DNA of 64,000 nt from Gymnopus androsaceus JB14 (Eukaryota > Basidiomycota > Agaricomycetes > Agaricales > Omphalotaceae). The position numbers and the translations under genes were made by a program. Positions within the stretch are counted from its first letter, which is position 1. The number at the start of each line of letters is the position of its first letter. The notes beneath the pieces are model-generated. The model made no database searches and was not told where the DNA came from. It was given only the letters and a program-made list of their open reading frames with translations. The DNA is taken from NCBI GenBank assembly GCA_009733575.1, contig ML769538.1, forward strand, positions 101,525 to 165,524, read 5' to 3'. Below are positions 1 through 13,131 of the stretch, one piece after another.

Positions 1-88
1 CAAACTCACACATTACTTATGGTATATTCCAATATGATCACAATTTAGTACTGCAGTAAGTATCAACATCGCAACCGCTGGATAATAC

Positions 89-3000
89 TTACTTATCCGG
101 TTCGCTACTGTCAGTATTTGGAGCATGGACCACGATCAACTTTGCACTTGGAGATATAAATGCAAAATTATCACCTGCAGATGTACAGGAATACCATGCA
201 GACAATGGCCATGCAGTTTCCTGATAATAACTGTGGGGTAACCAAAACAATCTCTGTCCGTTCGTATCTACAATCCATCTCCTTTGCTCAGGCATAGGAT
301 GCAATGACTTCAGTGTTCCATTGCGCTTATAGTACTCCTTGTAGTCTGGCCAGAAATATTTTCTTTCAAGCTTGCCAATATCGCAGTCTTTCCAAGGTAA
401 GTCATTTGTTCCATAGTTTTTAATCTCTTTCCCAGTGGCAATCTCATATATTCCCGATGGTGCAAGGATGTACTCATCAGTGAGGCTGAAGTACAGTTGA
501 GAGTGTGTATGAGTTATTTCCTCCATCTGTTTCTTCAAGGGTGACTTCAGCCATTCAAAAGCACTACGGCATTCCAGCAGAATTTGCTCATATTCTCCAT
601 CCGTGACCATTGGCTTCATCTCATTGTCAGACAAATGGAAGGGTGGTCTGACAGGAAGTTTATGGTAGGAATACACCAGCCATTGGTAATTGAGATGTAC
701 TGGTTTGATTTGAAAAGAATCATCATCAAAACTATCAGCATAAAGCTCATTCCCTGGAAGGGAGAATTCTTTTTTGGGTGTCCTTATTTGTGTATATCTC
801 TGCCATCCACTGTTCTCACTAAATTTCCAAATATCAACTAAAAAGGTAGTGGATATAGCAAGCATTGTGGAGCTTGCATTGAAAGTTACTGTACTGGCAT
901 TTGAAAACCCATAGTCAGTAATATCTGGTGGTATTGGTATAGTGACTTCTGCATTTTGAGAGCCTTCTGAAATTGACCAGATGCATGTTGCTGTTGGTCC
1001 AGAGGAAGCAACAAATCTGCCATCAGAACTAACTGCCACAGACCAAACAGAATGTTCACTCTGCCAGGTTCGAGCAGGAAATCCAGTATTGCAATCCTGA
1101 ATAGACAATTTTCCATGATAATTCCCAGTTATACAAAAATGACCATCTGTCATATAAGTAATGCAGCTTACTGATGTCCCTAGTGGAGAAAGTTGATTGG
1201 AAAGAGAGTTGATAGAGTGATTTACAGCAGCTACTGTAGACCAAATGCGGATTGTTCCATAATCATCAGAACAAACAATGTACTGTCCTCCAGGAGAAAA
1301 AGATATATGTCTCAATTGGGCATGATGATACAGAGGTGTAAGTTTCCCTATGAATATTAGGTCACTCCCTTCTACCTGTAAAAGAGAGACAAGGGACCCA
1401 AATGAGACTGCGACAAGTGCACTGCTGGGAGAAAATGCAACTGAGGGCAATGGATAAGCTGAATTAGGGACATTATCTTCATGATCTGTGGAAGATAATT
1501 GATAGGATGCTAACAATTTTGATCCAGGAAGTGCCTGCCATAGTTCAACTAGGCCCCTTGTTAAACCCAGAACAAGCATCTGGCCATCATGAGAAAACAC
1601 AGATGATGTTACACCTTGTTGATCAATGCACAAGGTGTGTAGAATTTGATTCCCTCCAAATATTTGCCGAATTTCAGTGCCAATAAGGTAATGATCATCT
1701 GATAAAGCAAAACAACGATAAAACAGAGTTGGAGATGGGGAAGAATGAATCAGATCCCAGCTTCCTGTATCCCAGAAGACTTGTGCCGATGGCATTGATA
1801 GTCCAAGATATTTGGAGTTGGATGACACTGCCATGACTGGAAGAAACATATTGGTTGCTTCAAATGTATGATAAAGGAGGTGTATATGAGCACCTGTCTC
1901 TGAATCCCATAAGCTCAAATAGCAATGGCTCTTATAAGGCTTTTTTATGGCACTAAGAATAGTACAGCAGGTGGCAATTACACCTGAAGGTAGCCATATC
2001 ATAGAGGTTACACCTGGCTGTAGGGTATTATCATTTAGAGCAGGAAATGACACATCAACACCAGGAATCTTTCCAGCATCCCATACATCTAAACTTGGCT
2101 GAAGTTCTGTGATGCAGCACTGTTTTGAGGTCAGAATGTCCACGGAGGATATGGAGCTGCTGACAAATGCAACATTTCTATCATCTGGTGAAAATGTAAG
2201 TGCAATGTGAGAGCAATGTATTGTGGTTGAGCTAATGAGAGGACTCCATGTTTTTTGGATATTACCTGTAACTTTCCAGTATGGAGGTAAGAAATGGGAG
2301 TAATACTTAGACAGAGAAGTTCCCTGTGGGAGAAAAAGAATGAATGACAGATAAATCTGCACTCCAAAGTTTTGAACTATTGGATAGAACTCATTTACAG
2401 CATGGTACCCATCATCCAAAAGCTGCAAAGTAGGTGTATACAAGCCATTATTCATTTGCTAAATTTGACCTTAGTAACTGGAAGTTCTTATAATAGAACA
2501 GAACATGCATACCTCCAGCCAACCTTTGGCCTTCACCAATAATTCAACAACAGATTCAGAGGCATTGAGCAAGCTTAGACATTCAAGCCAGAACAGCAAC
2601 TTGGTATTTGCAAACTGCTGTAATTCTTCCAAAATTGGATGTCCTGAAAGTCCTACAGGTGGAACAGAAGAGAGGTGATCTGCCCAGTAGAGAGCAGCAT
2701 AGTGAAGGGCTTTGGATATATGTGTTTTGACCAGGATATCCAAGTCCTGGATTTCAGAGTTTGCAAATGACCTCTTGCTGAAAGGGAGGATGCGCTTCAG
2801 ATCTCTGTTCATACACTGCAAGCAAAGATGGGCCAGTTCTAAATGGTGCACTTTTGGATCAATGTATACCAATGGTACTTGGTTTCCAACTCTGGCATGA
2901 GCAGTCATATAATCTGCAAATGATGCATGAAAAGTATGAACTACTTCACCACCCAGTGTTCCAGCTTCATCTGGAACAGATAAAACTGAATGAATGTCCT

Positions 3001-4893
3001 GGAGGAGATCATAAATAACCAGAGAGTCAATGTTGAGAAGTTGGCCAAAGGCATCAACAGTGAGAGGTTCCTGAACAAGCATCACAGACATAAGCACTTG
3101 TGCAAAATTTCTGCAATCATGTTTGTCTGGAATCTTCTCTAGTGCTGCAGATAGTACTTCTGTGTACAACATGTCAACACTCAAAGCATCTTCATAGTCA
3201 CCCTTGGATATATTCGCAATATGTTCCAGTCGTCGTTTCGCATCGCCGCGTGAACTGACATACTTGCACACAGTGACTGCGAAAATGAAGAGGCCGGCAG
3301 CCTGCTGAACCAACTTCTCAACAAGCTCTGCGGGAGGCCAATCTTCTGTTCCTATCTTCTTTGCAGTTCGAATGTCCTCCAGCTGTTGATTGTAGAAAAG
3401 CCGAAGATCACTGTCAACTATGCTCGCAGGCACATGGTGCAGTTTAAACATTCGGCGATGTTCTCCAGATGAGAGAAGTGTCTCGACATAAGCTGCAGGG
3501 CGGCAACTAACGAAGACCTTCAATGACGGGACTGTCTGTATATGCTGGAGCAGTGCCAGAAGAATTTTCTCCGATGCTCGTTCACCGTCGCACTCATCCA
3601 AAGCATCAAGAACTAGAGCGACGGTAGGAGACGGCGTAATCTTCTGCAAAGGTTCGACTATCAAACGTTGTACCTGCTCGTGAGGTAGAGCTGCACCAAT
3701 GTAGGGGTGGCGGGCCAATATATCCACCAACGCATCATGGTAGTCCTTATTCCAGCTTGCGAGTTGACAGGCTAGCGTAGGGAATATGAGACTCGAGTTT
3801 TTCCGATCAACTGAATCCCGAGAGCAGAAAAAGGTCGCCATGAGCAGTTGAGTGTTCGAGAGTAGTCGATGGGCCACTGAGAGGGCGATCGTAGTCTTTC
3901 CCATTCCCGCGGCACCATTGAGCCAGTAGATCCGTTCTTCGCCGGTATCAAACCAGTTCTGAATATCATCCAGAACGGTTACACGAGTTCCGTCGAGGCA
4001 CTGGTCACGATCTACACAGTTGTATCGCGCGCCGTGAACGGGATTTAAAGAGAGTAGAACTTGAGCAAGAGCTGTGCGATTTGAGCGATATTAGATGTAA
4101 CGATAACAAGATTGGCTCACCGATTTCCTGTAGAATAGTTAGCCAGCGTATAATTCTGGATCGAGATTATCACTCACCTGTACACCACGAGCAACCTTTT
4201 CAACTCCTTCAGAGACGTTCTGAACCTCGCGTGAAACATCTTGAACTCCACGCGAAATATCCAGCAGACTCGCGAGCTGTGGAGCCTGAAATGAGCACGA
4301 ATCCAAATAGACGACCACCAGCCTCACCATTATCTTGTCAATGGCATCTTTGACTTTCTGCACCAGAGCAGTAATCCGCGTCTCATTCTCGCTAGTATTC
4401 ACGGCTTGAGAAATTCGGCTGCTCGATTGAAGGTCGATGAGTTCCCGGTGTATGTTAGAGATAACGCTGTACGACTTTATCAGTTTTGGCTTCGTTAACG
4501 AGAATAGAGCATACCTATCAAACTCCTTAATCTGCTTCATCACTTCGGATGGTAGAACTATGCTTAGGTCCTCATAAGGCGACAGCAAACCTTGCAAACT
4601 CTGCAAAGATTTCAGAAGATCGTCGAAATCTTTTGCGTTATGAAGATATTTCTATCCACGATCGTCAGAATCCGAATGAAAGCACGCCAAAAGGAATGCA
4701 CCTTGCACTGTTCAATTATGAATATCGTACCAGAGGCGGCACTCCCAAGGAATGGAACCGAATCCGACAGCTCTTTGAGAAGGCGAATCGAAGTTTCTGC
4801 CGCGTTTAATGTACTCTTGAGAATATGTGAATTCGGACGAGAGGTCGAGGACCCTCCAAGCTTGGTCTTGAGAGACTGGAATTTTTTCTTCAT
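89..4893 (-). CDS. NACHT-WD40 NLR-type receptor, complete
   Basis: STAND ATPase of the fungal NLR class, expected to act as a cytosolic sensor in self/non-self recognition or cell death (family knowledge; the ligand cannot be told). Hand-spliced exons are 4893-4702, 4651-4515, 4466-4178, 4127-4121 (7 nt), 4071-2513 and 2458-89. All phases agree and give about 1517 residues. The first ~210 residues are helical, with heptad-like repeats before the NACHT domain. The P-loop reads NGAAGMGKTT (near 3895-3925) and Walker B reads VALVLDALDECDG (near 3600). The C-terminal ~790 residues are one long exon of WD40-type repeats, with motifs such as FSPDDRNVAFVSS, FSPGGQYIVCSDDYGTIRIW and VSSDGRFVASSGP. 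The start is taken at the ATG before KKKFQS; an in-frame ATG lies 14 codons upstream at 4935. No frame break was seen. Confidence 0.88.
4121..4127 (-). other. 7-nt micro-exon of the NLR gene
   Basis: Seven bases (GAAATCG on the minus strand) lie between an acceptor ending CTACAG and a donor GTGAGCC. Including them joins ...ARGVQ to EIALAQVLL in frame. Skipping them breaks the frame, because exon 3 ends in phase 0 and exon 5 needs one carried base. This is inferred from splice signals and phase; no transcript was available. Confidence 0.7.
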
Positions 4894-5430
4894 CGTTGTA
4901 GAGCAGCCGATGGCGATTAGTAAACAAGCGATCATTTAAATAAGCGCCTCCATGCAAGAAGCGCCCTCCCGTACAGCTTTCACATTCCTTCCCTTTTTTT
5001 GGAGGGGCGCTTCTCGGACCTCGAGGACAGCCAGGCCGCACACTTACCGAGGTCCACGCAAGGAACAGACCTTGCGCTGGTTAGTAATAGTAACTCCCCG
5101 ACAGGAATGCTTTAGTACGCACTGCGCAGACGCTCGGCAATGTGCCGAAGCTCCAGGAGTTTTTGCCGGAATTCAATACCCACTAAACCTCCGTTGGTAT
5201 CTTCTCCTCTCCAGCCTTCGATTGGACTTACATAAATATTCGTGGCTATAGCTAAGTAGGCCAATGTCCGCCGGCCACACCGGACAAAACACGAATTCAC
5301 AACAGTTACCAGATGACTCCACGAACTTACTTCCCAGCGCTGTTGGCGGTATTGCTTGTATTGACTCGCGATATAATGCGGAACCGCCTTAATAGTATAA
5401 AAGCAATGGTGCCTATAGTTATCCTTCCTC

Positions 5431-7751
5431 ATGTCCAGATCACATAAACTGCTCTCTCGCCTCTACGGTGACTTGGCAGAATTGAGAGACGTTCCTTATC
5501 CAGGTGTCTCCGTGTTTACCAATGATGCCGACATTCGTCAACTCTGTCTGGTTCTGACACCTCCCAGTGGGCCTTGGAAGGATCTGTCGCTGCACTTTGA
5601 AGTGAAAATTCCTGATAATTGGGTGAGTCGTTATAGAACGCGTCTTGAATAGCAGTTCCTTTCTGACATAGTACGTCCCTAGCCTACCTCTCCACCTCAA
5701 ATTAGTTCTAGCGTGCCCGGAATTCAACATCCCAATCTATTCGAGGGTTTGATATGCTGTGACTTGCTGAAGGAGTATCGTTCGATTCACTCTGAGCACG
5801 GGTACGATGGAGGGTAAGAAGTCTTGTCATATTTTGAGTCTGAAGCTTCTAATTTGTACCAGATACTCTCCAGCTCTGACACTTCGCGGGCTATTTCTTC
5901 AATTCCTGACATTCTTTTCTAGCACAAAGGTATGTTTCTCAAGCTCCAAACTCTTCCGCAAGTCTTTAACTATTTCAAATTAAATCATAGGTTGAGCAAG
6001 ATGGTGGTTACGTATTGGACATTGGCGACCATACACACAGAAAGTTTTTGTTGGAAAAAGACGTGGATAGCACACTAGATTGCTATAATACTGCCCATCT
6101 AACTCTAGATGACAGCCCTCAGGCAAAAATGCTGGAGAAAGAGTGGAACTCTGCTCCTGGTCCAGAAGTGGAATTGGCACGTCATACGACCGCAGTTGGT
6201 GTTGTTGTTCACAAAACTAAAGAGCGAACTTACGCGCAGCGTTTGCATGTTCTGGAAACCGAGAGCCTGCGGCATAAAGAAACGAAGCAACTTTTGTCGG
6301 AAATTGGATGGAAGTGCAAAGCTTGCCCTTATGGGTCAAGCGAGCTCCCTTATGAAGTTGGGGAGGAGGTGGAAATGCCTGACTCTTCTATACTTCTGGT
6401 GTCTCCTCCCATTTGCGCTCTAGAGGCCCTGTCCGATGACTGCCTTTACGAGCTCGCACCACATCTAGCCACGGAATCTGTCATCTCATTATCCAACGCC
6501 TATGCCCGATTTCGGAACATTGTAGAATCTTCTCGCGAGCTTTTACGTCGGGAGTTGACCTGCTTTTTCCTACGCACCTCCCTCCGAGACTCTATTTTGG
6601 GAATTGGTGTCGCTTTAAACCCTAAAACACGGTTCCTCTCTTCCGATTTCGAATGGCTCAGTGAAGAAGCATTCACCAAGCACCACGTTCGAATCAGCAT
6701 CCGAAAAACCCATTTCCAGTATTTTCTTCCTCTTGCTTTCAACCAAGACCACTTTCGGAAAGCCGAGCCGTCGATATGGCGATGCCTCACAGAGATAGAT
6801 CGTGCGCTCCGCCAGGCCGAAATAGCTAGTACTAGAAGAACCGGACATGGTACTTTTAAACCGGTAGCTGCGCCTAGTAGCCCGCATGAGACCGTTCGAG
6901 TCATCTACCGGATGATGAACAATGTTGTTGTCTTCTTAATGAAGTCCTGCGATGATGTTCTCTCTCGCTCAGCTAGCAGGAAAGGCAAATTGCTCCGCGC
7001 ATCGGAAAAGGCTGTATACGCCTACTGCCACCTTTTCCATCTGGCCATTTGTCTCTCAGGTACCAAACCTGCTATCCTCCGCGACGTCGAGACAAAGGTC
7101 AGGAATTTCATCAAGAATCCAAGCGACCGTGTCAAGGAGAAGGTCTCGGACATTGGAGAGCTGATCGTTATGATCACTGTTCTGCTCGCGTTGGCACCCT
7201 CTAAACAGTTGAATATCACCTGGGAAGACATGAGCGGGTACGTTCTTGAAGAAGTTATGGTCAGAAGTGTGCGCTGGGTTCTCAACGACGCTCCAGAACT
7301 TGCGGTGATGGAAGACGGGCGCAGCGATTATCGTTTAGCGACGACCTTCGCGTGCATCAAAACGAGCTTGCGCCTCATCATGTTCCAAATAGCATTCTTG
7401 GACACGTTCGTCAGCAACTATTCCGCGAACCTCTCTTACCTCGATAGCAACTACGGATTCCCGGACAAGGAAATACCTGAAACGATGGTCGAGAAGATCA
7501 AGGAGATTTATAGTATAAATACTTGGCCAGCCTTCTTCAAAGCAGCTCGGTCTGCCAAAGGTGAAGGATTTAACCCTAAGGCGTTCTCGGAAATACTGAG
7601 GCGAGATGTGGGTACTAGCCTTCAGAGAGATTATCATACTTCGAGGCCTGTAAACCAAGCCTTGATACAGAAACGGGCCAAGTTGGAAAAACACTGGACT
7701 CAAGTTCAGAAGAAGTTGGATAGAATTGGTGTATCTCAAGAGCGAAATTAA
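5431..7751 (+). CDS. E2 ubiquitin-conjugating-like domain fused to a long F-box-like basidiomycete region
   Basis: Exons 5431-5622, 5683-5813, 5863-5929 and 5991-7751 are all phase-consistent. The first ~130 residues have a UBC fold: a start helix rich in R/L, PPSGPWKDL, IPDNWPTSPP, then HPNLFEGLICCDLL, where HPN is followed by the cysteine expected at an E2 active site. A conserved segment (YSPALTLRGLFLQFLTFF) follows. The last exon holds a small cysteine pair (CKACPYG), then a segment resembling an F-box (LSDDCLYELAPHLATESVISLSNAYARF), then ~400 residues of helical sequence I cannot assign. The architecture is a known agaricomycete type whose biochemical role is unproven. The E2 call follows from the motifs; E2 activity is inferred. 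There is no frame break. Confidence 0.8.
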
Positions 7752-7935
7752 ACTCCTGTATTTTGTATTATATGCTACGAAAATGCTTTCATGTACAGCA
7801 GCGATTATAATGCAAAGTTGGATTTGAGCAGATGTCGGTCGGAAGTTAATTGATTAGGCGCCTAATACTGAAAGATCAACCTTCTCAGCAACACGTACTC
7901 GGGCATTGTGCCGCCTTCGTCCAACCTTCATCACG

Positions 7936-10526
7936 ATGGCTGACTTTCCAATTCTATCCACTCCTTCTCCTTCAATTACCTCCAGGAAACCTACGGCTGC
8001 TTCACATTCCTTTCCTCGTTCTTCCTCCACATCTACGCATGCCAGCGGAGGAAATCCCTTGATAATCAACACGAACTATACAAAGTCTCAGAGAAGGTAA
8101 GTTCATTAAGATTAATATGGAAGACAAATATTAATTCACGTAGACAATCGTCTTCACCAGAAATACTAGCGCCGGCACCTCGAAGACATCTATTAGAGAG
8201 CAACGAAAGCCATTCATGGCTACATACTCCGCCGTTGTCACCAGTATCCTCCCGCGGAGTTTCCCCGACATCAACGCGGGCTTTTAGTCCTCAGTCCCAC
8301 TTGATTCACGCAGAAAATGACCATACCTTTGGCTCAGTGATAGAGCAGGGCGCGTCGAGACTGAGCACTGTGAAACATGCCTCCAAGTCGGAAGCTGGGA
8401 TGGGCCGACGTTGGATACGTTGGTCTCACAAGCGAGGAATGAGAACCTCTCTCATTGGCCTAACGTTCTTGGCCTGTGCATTTCTTAAATTATGTTTAGG
8501 TTTGGGGTCTTATTCTGGTGCGTTTATCAAGCCCTATGCATTCATGTCCATTATTCTGAATTGACTTTTCAAAGGTGAAAATATACCCCCAGTGTATGGT
8601 GACTATGAAGCCCAGCGGCACTGGATGGAGATTACTGCTCATCTACCTATAAATCAATGGTACACATACGACTTGCAGTATTGGGGCCTGGACTATCCTC
8701 CATTAACAGCATACGTGTCCTGGATTTGCGGCATTGCGTGCGTCTCTGTCTTCCTGAACCGTGCCCTCCAAATGATCCTAACGAGCTGTAGGGCGTATTT
8801 TATAAATCCTACTTGGGTTGCTTTAGACTCCTCGCGCGGGATAGAAACTACCACTAGCAAACTCTTTATGCGCACAACGGTCATTGTTTTTGACGCTGTG
8901 ACATACGTCCCCGCCTTGTTCCTATTTTCCCGGACGTGGTTTAGCACGCGTTCGAAAAGAACACAGGATCTTGCTTTCTTGCTGTTGATGCTACAACCTG
9001 CCCTATTTCTTGTCGACTTTGGACACTTTCAGTATAACTCGGTCATGCTCGGTAAGTGTTTTGATACACTTAACCAGCAGTTTTTTAATTTTCTGAACAG
9101 GCCTTGCGATTATGACCTTGAATTGTTTTGCAACTGGACATGATCTACTTGGCGCCGTTTTTTTCGTGTTGAGCTTGGGATTCAAGCAGATGGCTCTCTA
9201 CTATGCGCCAGCTATCGGGTCGTATCTGGTTGCAAAATGCGTGCTCTTAGGACCCAAAGATGGCGGAAAGTTATTTATTCGCCTTGGTTTGACAACCGTC
9301 GCGACCTTTATATTGCTATTCCTCCCGTGGATCCCTCCCTTCGCTTCCTCACCCTCCGCCATCCTTGATCCAGTCTCCCGTATATTTCCCTTTGCTCGTG
9401 GCTTGTTTGAGGACAAAGTCGCTAATTTCTGGTGCGCTTCAAATGTGGTGATTAAATGGAGGAAATGGGCAACGCAGGCTTTACTTCTCAAGGCCTCTGC
9501 TACTTTGACGCTGCTTGGATTCCTCCCTAGTGTGGCTGTGATGGGGAAGGCAGCTTGGGATATGAAGACTTGGGGTAGCCCCGCGGGCCCAGGAACAACC
9601 ATGAAAGCGCCTGAAACAAAGGACAGCTCGGGTTCAGACGACAAGCAATCTCCGACTTCATCGCATACGCCGATTCTTCCTCTCCTTCCCTATGCGCTTC
9701 TCAACTCGTCCATGTCGTTTTTTCTATTTTCATTCCAAGTTCATGAAAAAACCATCCTATTGCCGCTTATGCCATTGACATTATTATTCTCTGGTGCCAC
9801 TCCAGATTCAGCAGTATTTTTATGGGGTGCACTGGGGTGCAACGTGGCAGTTTTTAGGTTGGCAGTTTTTCCTTTACTCAATCGACGAACATGTCTAACG
9901 TATTTGACAGTATGTGGCCTTTAATACAAAAAGACGGATTGTCTTTGCAGTACTTTGTCGTCATACTGCTGTGGAATCGTCTCATCGGCCACAATCCTTT
10001 CAAGATAATATATACAATATTCTCTGCCAAGACGTTTGTGCATTTGCTCTCCGCCGTAAGTTTCTTGATTATTCCAAGCGAAAGTATATTCATGCGGAGT
10101 TTGTGATTATAGGGCGTATACGCCGCCATTCTCTTCCTTCATCTCCTAGAACCGATGATTACGCCGCCTGCGCGGTACCCGGACCTTTTCCCTGTTTTAA
10201 ATGTTCTCGTCAGCACCCCCGTTTTCGTTTCCCTGTGGTTGTGGAGCATCAAGAGCTGTGTTCAAGTCAGTTGGGCAATAACTGGTCCATCTGGCCTGAG
10301 TGTGGAGAGTAATGAGCACAAAAAGTATTCAAGCGAACGGCCACGGACTATCTCCAAAAGCGACCGGACAAGGACCGTCAGCTTGGGTTATACACAAGGA
10401 AAGCGTGCTAAAAGATCTTCTACTCTCTCAGCTGCTGGGTCGAGCTCTGCTCTTCCTTCATTTGCTTCTGTTTTCCGAGATAATAGTAATAGCGGTGTCG
10501 TAGATGAACGGGGGCCGCGTTTGTGA
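7936..10526 (+). CDS. ALG6: Dolichyl pyrophosphate Man9GlcNAc2 alpha-1,3-glucosyltransferase
   Basis: This enzyme adds the first glucose, from dolichyl-phosphate-glucose, to the lipid-linked N-glycan precursor on the lumenal side of the ER (family knowledge). Exons are 7936-8096, 8144-8517, 8575-9051, 9101-9857, 9911-10055 and 10113-10526, all in phase. A ~150-residue Ser/Pro-rich cytosolic N-terminus precedes the first membrane segment (LIGLTFLACAFLKLCLGLG). The diagnostic lumenal loop follows: YGDYEAQRHWMEIT, then WYTYDLQYWGLDYPPLTAY. Further hydrophobic segments and the VHEKTILLPLMPLTLLF motif continue the ALG6/ALG8 pattern. YEAQRHWMEIT favours ALG6 over ALG8. The C-terminal ~70 residues (Lys/Arg/Ser-rich) are not typical of the family and may reflect a missed final intron. 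The start is the first ATG; a TTG upstream at 7906 is not used. Confidence 0.9.
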
Positions 10527-10668
10527 TTTTGCCATTGGACTTATCATTCTGGAATGTACATTTATGGGGTACAAATGATATGTAGACAACAATTTATACT
10601 ATTTTGGCGCTTTCCTAATTTGGCCGATATAGTCCGCTTTGACCACTCGGCTTGATTCTGGAGTCCGC

Positions 10669-12398
10669 CTACACTGGAAACCTCTCCGTCTTGGGAGACA
10701 TTCCAGAACCTACAGTTGTTTGGAATCTCCTGTGCCTAGGACTCACAGGAGATTCCTCCGGGATAGAACGCAATTCTTCTACACATACAGGCGGGAAAAC
10801 AAATTCTCCCTTCAAGTGTTTGGTGAGTCGGTGAATATTGTATTTAGCAACTTCAGAGGTTGTAGAAGTTGGGAGTGGTAAGGGGGGAGGCCTGAGTTTC
10901 GTAGTAGTCTGCTGTCGAGGAGGAGGAGAATGCTGTGGAAGTGCCGTATAATATCTTTCGCTGAGGTCCAATTCCCTCGCAATGGCGGTCAAAAGCAAAA
11001 TTACAACGGTGAATCCAGTAAGAATCATTTGCGGGAAAAATCCTATGGCATCTTTTGATATAATCTTTTAGACAATATTCTTTATCAGAATCATCAAAAC
11101 GCACCAATTAATACACCTGTAGGTAACTATTTAGACGGTGTTTATACAGTGAGGTAAGGGAGGTCTTGGCTCACCGTCAAGTCCTGGTGCGTCGGGCATG
11201 CTGTTGCGGAGCTGTGGGAGCCCTAGCACAACAGCACCATTGACAATCAACAGCTTGACTATAGGCTTGACATCTTTCGTACGTCTCGCCAGAATCAGAC
11301 TCCCGATGCAGATATGCGTCAAGAACCAACTTGATGCAAACAACAAAAGCGCGATAAGACGCGCCTCGAAAGGACGGCTGATGTGCATATCCAAGTCGCG
11401 GGAGGGCGTGTTCGTACTGTTGACGTAGCTTTCGACGTCCCCGGTTTCGACAACAAAGCTTGAAGTTAGGTTAATAGTAGCTAGTTTGCTAATTGAGACG
11501 GAGCTGTTCTCAAATGAGGTGGCGCGGAGGGTGCTCGATAAGAAATAGGTGTCGAATGGGTAAAGCCGATCATTGTGAACGTCCAGAACATGATCACTGT
11601 CGAACTGTACGAGATTCTGAATGCTAGAAGTCGTGATATTAGATTCGAGATCTCGAATAGTAAAACTATCTCACCTCCTACGTTCTCCGCTCATGTCGAA
11701 AGGAATGAGTGCTGGATCATAAGTTCCAGTTGGATTGGTGTCTCTGGAAGGCGAAAGGTATTGAGAGAGCAAGCAATATCATATAAAAATACCTTCACAT
11801 ACCCGTCCACATAAATGTACAGTGCAAGATTTGGCAACCCACATAAGGTACTGCCATGCGTGCCAGATGAACCAGGAAGAATGTAATCCTCTCCGCAAGC
11901 AACAACGGACCAACGGATAGTGGTCGATGGCTCGTCAATATCGATATCCACGTTTTCACCGAGCAGGACGATCTAACAATTATGATGAATTCTAATTAAT
12001 GGGTAAACAAATTTGAGACTGACCCCTGGATTTAACTGGGCGACCTCGTCGAGAATGCCTTTGAATGGAAAACGGTCGACAGTGACACCATGGAACACAG
12101 AGGGAATAGTGAGAACAAAGATTAAAGAACAGAGAATGGCAAGTCCAAAATAAAAGATCGGAGGAACAGGTATTTCCCCGGCGACGGCGCGTAAAGTCGC
12201 CACTGCTTTCGAAAGGGATTTCTGCTTTCGGGAAGGTTGGTTGGTTATTGTGCCTCCAACTGCGGCTTGTAACTGGTTGTCCGTTGCCAGTGGTATCACT
12301 GCACCTTGGCCTGGTATAAGATGAAATGACCGAAGTCTGTCAAAAGAGTGGCGAGGCCGAGGGCTTGAGAGAAGAGGAACATGGACTTGAAGACCCAT
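10669..12398 (-). CDS. DUF4436-family integral membrane protein
   Basis: Family of unknown function, common in fungi. Exons are 12398-12024, 11972-11803, 11743-11675, 11623-11175, 11116-11105 (12 nt) and 11051-10669, with agreeing phases. A ~75-residue soluble N-terminus leads into one transmembrane helix (FYFGLAILCSLIFVLTIPSVF). Next is an extracytosolic beta-type domain (GENVDIDIDEPSTTIRWSV, PTGTYDPALIPF, DRLYPFDTYFLS). A membrane bundle follows (EARLIALLLFASSWFLTH, then DVKPIVKLLIVNGAVVLGLP, PQLRNSMPDAPG, FFPQMILTGFTVVILLLTAI). The tail is Pro-rich, ends in a Ser/Arg stretch, and its exact end is less certain. Recognition rests on the NVDIDIDEP...RNSMPDAPG signature. Confidence 0.8.
11105..11116 (-). 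other. 12-nt micro-exon in the DUF4436 gene
   Basis: Twelve bases (GTGTATTAATTG) between acceptor CTACAG and donor GTGCGT supply V-L-I in the otherwise missing link from PGLDG to DAIGFFPQ. The phases (1 in, 1 out) fit. Inferred from splice signals and from the family pattern PGxDGVLID. Confidence 0.65.
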
Positions 12399-13131
12399 TT
12401 TCAAATACGAAAAGGATGTTCATGTACAGTAGAGAAAGCAATTATTTCGTTCTTAAATACCAGAATTTAGAAATTACTCGACTCCGGTCAAACCCCGCGT
12501 AGATGAATGGGGTCTCGTTTAGTGAACTTTAAAGAATGTTCTAGGGTTTGAGCTGTCAGTCAAAGTGGGTACATAGACAATACCTCATAATTATCGCCGA
12601 TCTCGGTTTCTGCCCCATTTGAAAGCGTTCAAGTTGAAGGCGTCTTGGCAAACGAAAGACCAATACCAAACCAATACCGATGTACTGTACGTACGTTTGC
12701 AATATATTCTATATCCCAACTGCATCCGCACCCAAGAGGAGATGAGGATTCTAAGCGAGCACACAGACCCACGCTAGGTAGAGGGTATGAAAAAGGAAGG
12801 AGTCCAGGTCGGGTCCGCAAGCCACTGCCGCTGTGCCGCTGTTTATGCTGCTGTCAGTCTAACCATCATGGGAAGTTGTAACTTACTGGTACAATGATAG
12901 CGTAAAAATCACTATTTCGTTCCTATTCATTGTGCATCGCGCTAAACGCGTCAGCGACGTGAAACAGTGCCAGCCCACTATTCTAATTTCTCAACAATAC
13001 TCAAATTTCATATATAATGTCATAACAAGCACTTCTTGGTGCTCGGATTCCTGCTATATCATCCTTACACTTGTATACAATGAGCATAAGCGCGCCACCG
13101 CTATAATAAGTAAGTGCTCTATTATCGCCGT
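12399..13131. other. Intergenic region
   Basis: About 730 bp between the 5' end of the DUF4436 gene and the 3' end of the SET/MYND gene. It holds the DUF4436 promoter. Only short non-conserved ORFs are visible. Confidence 0.6.
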
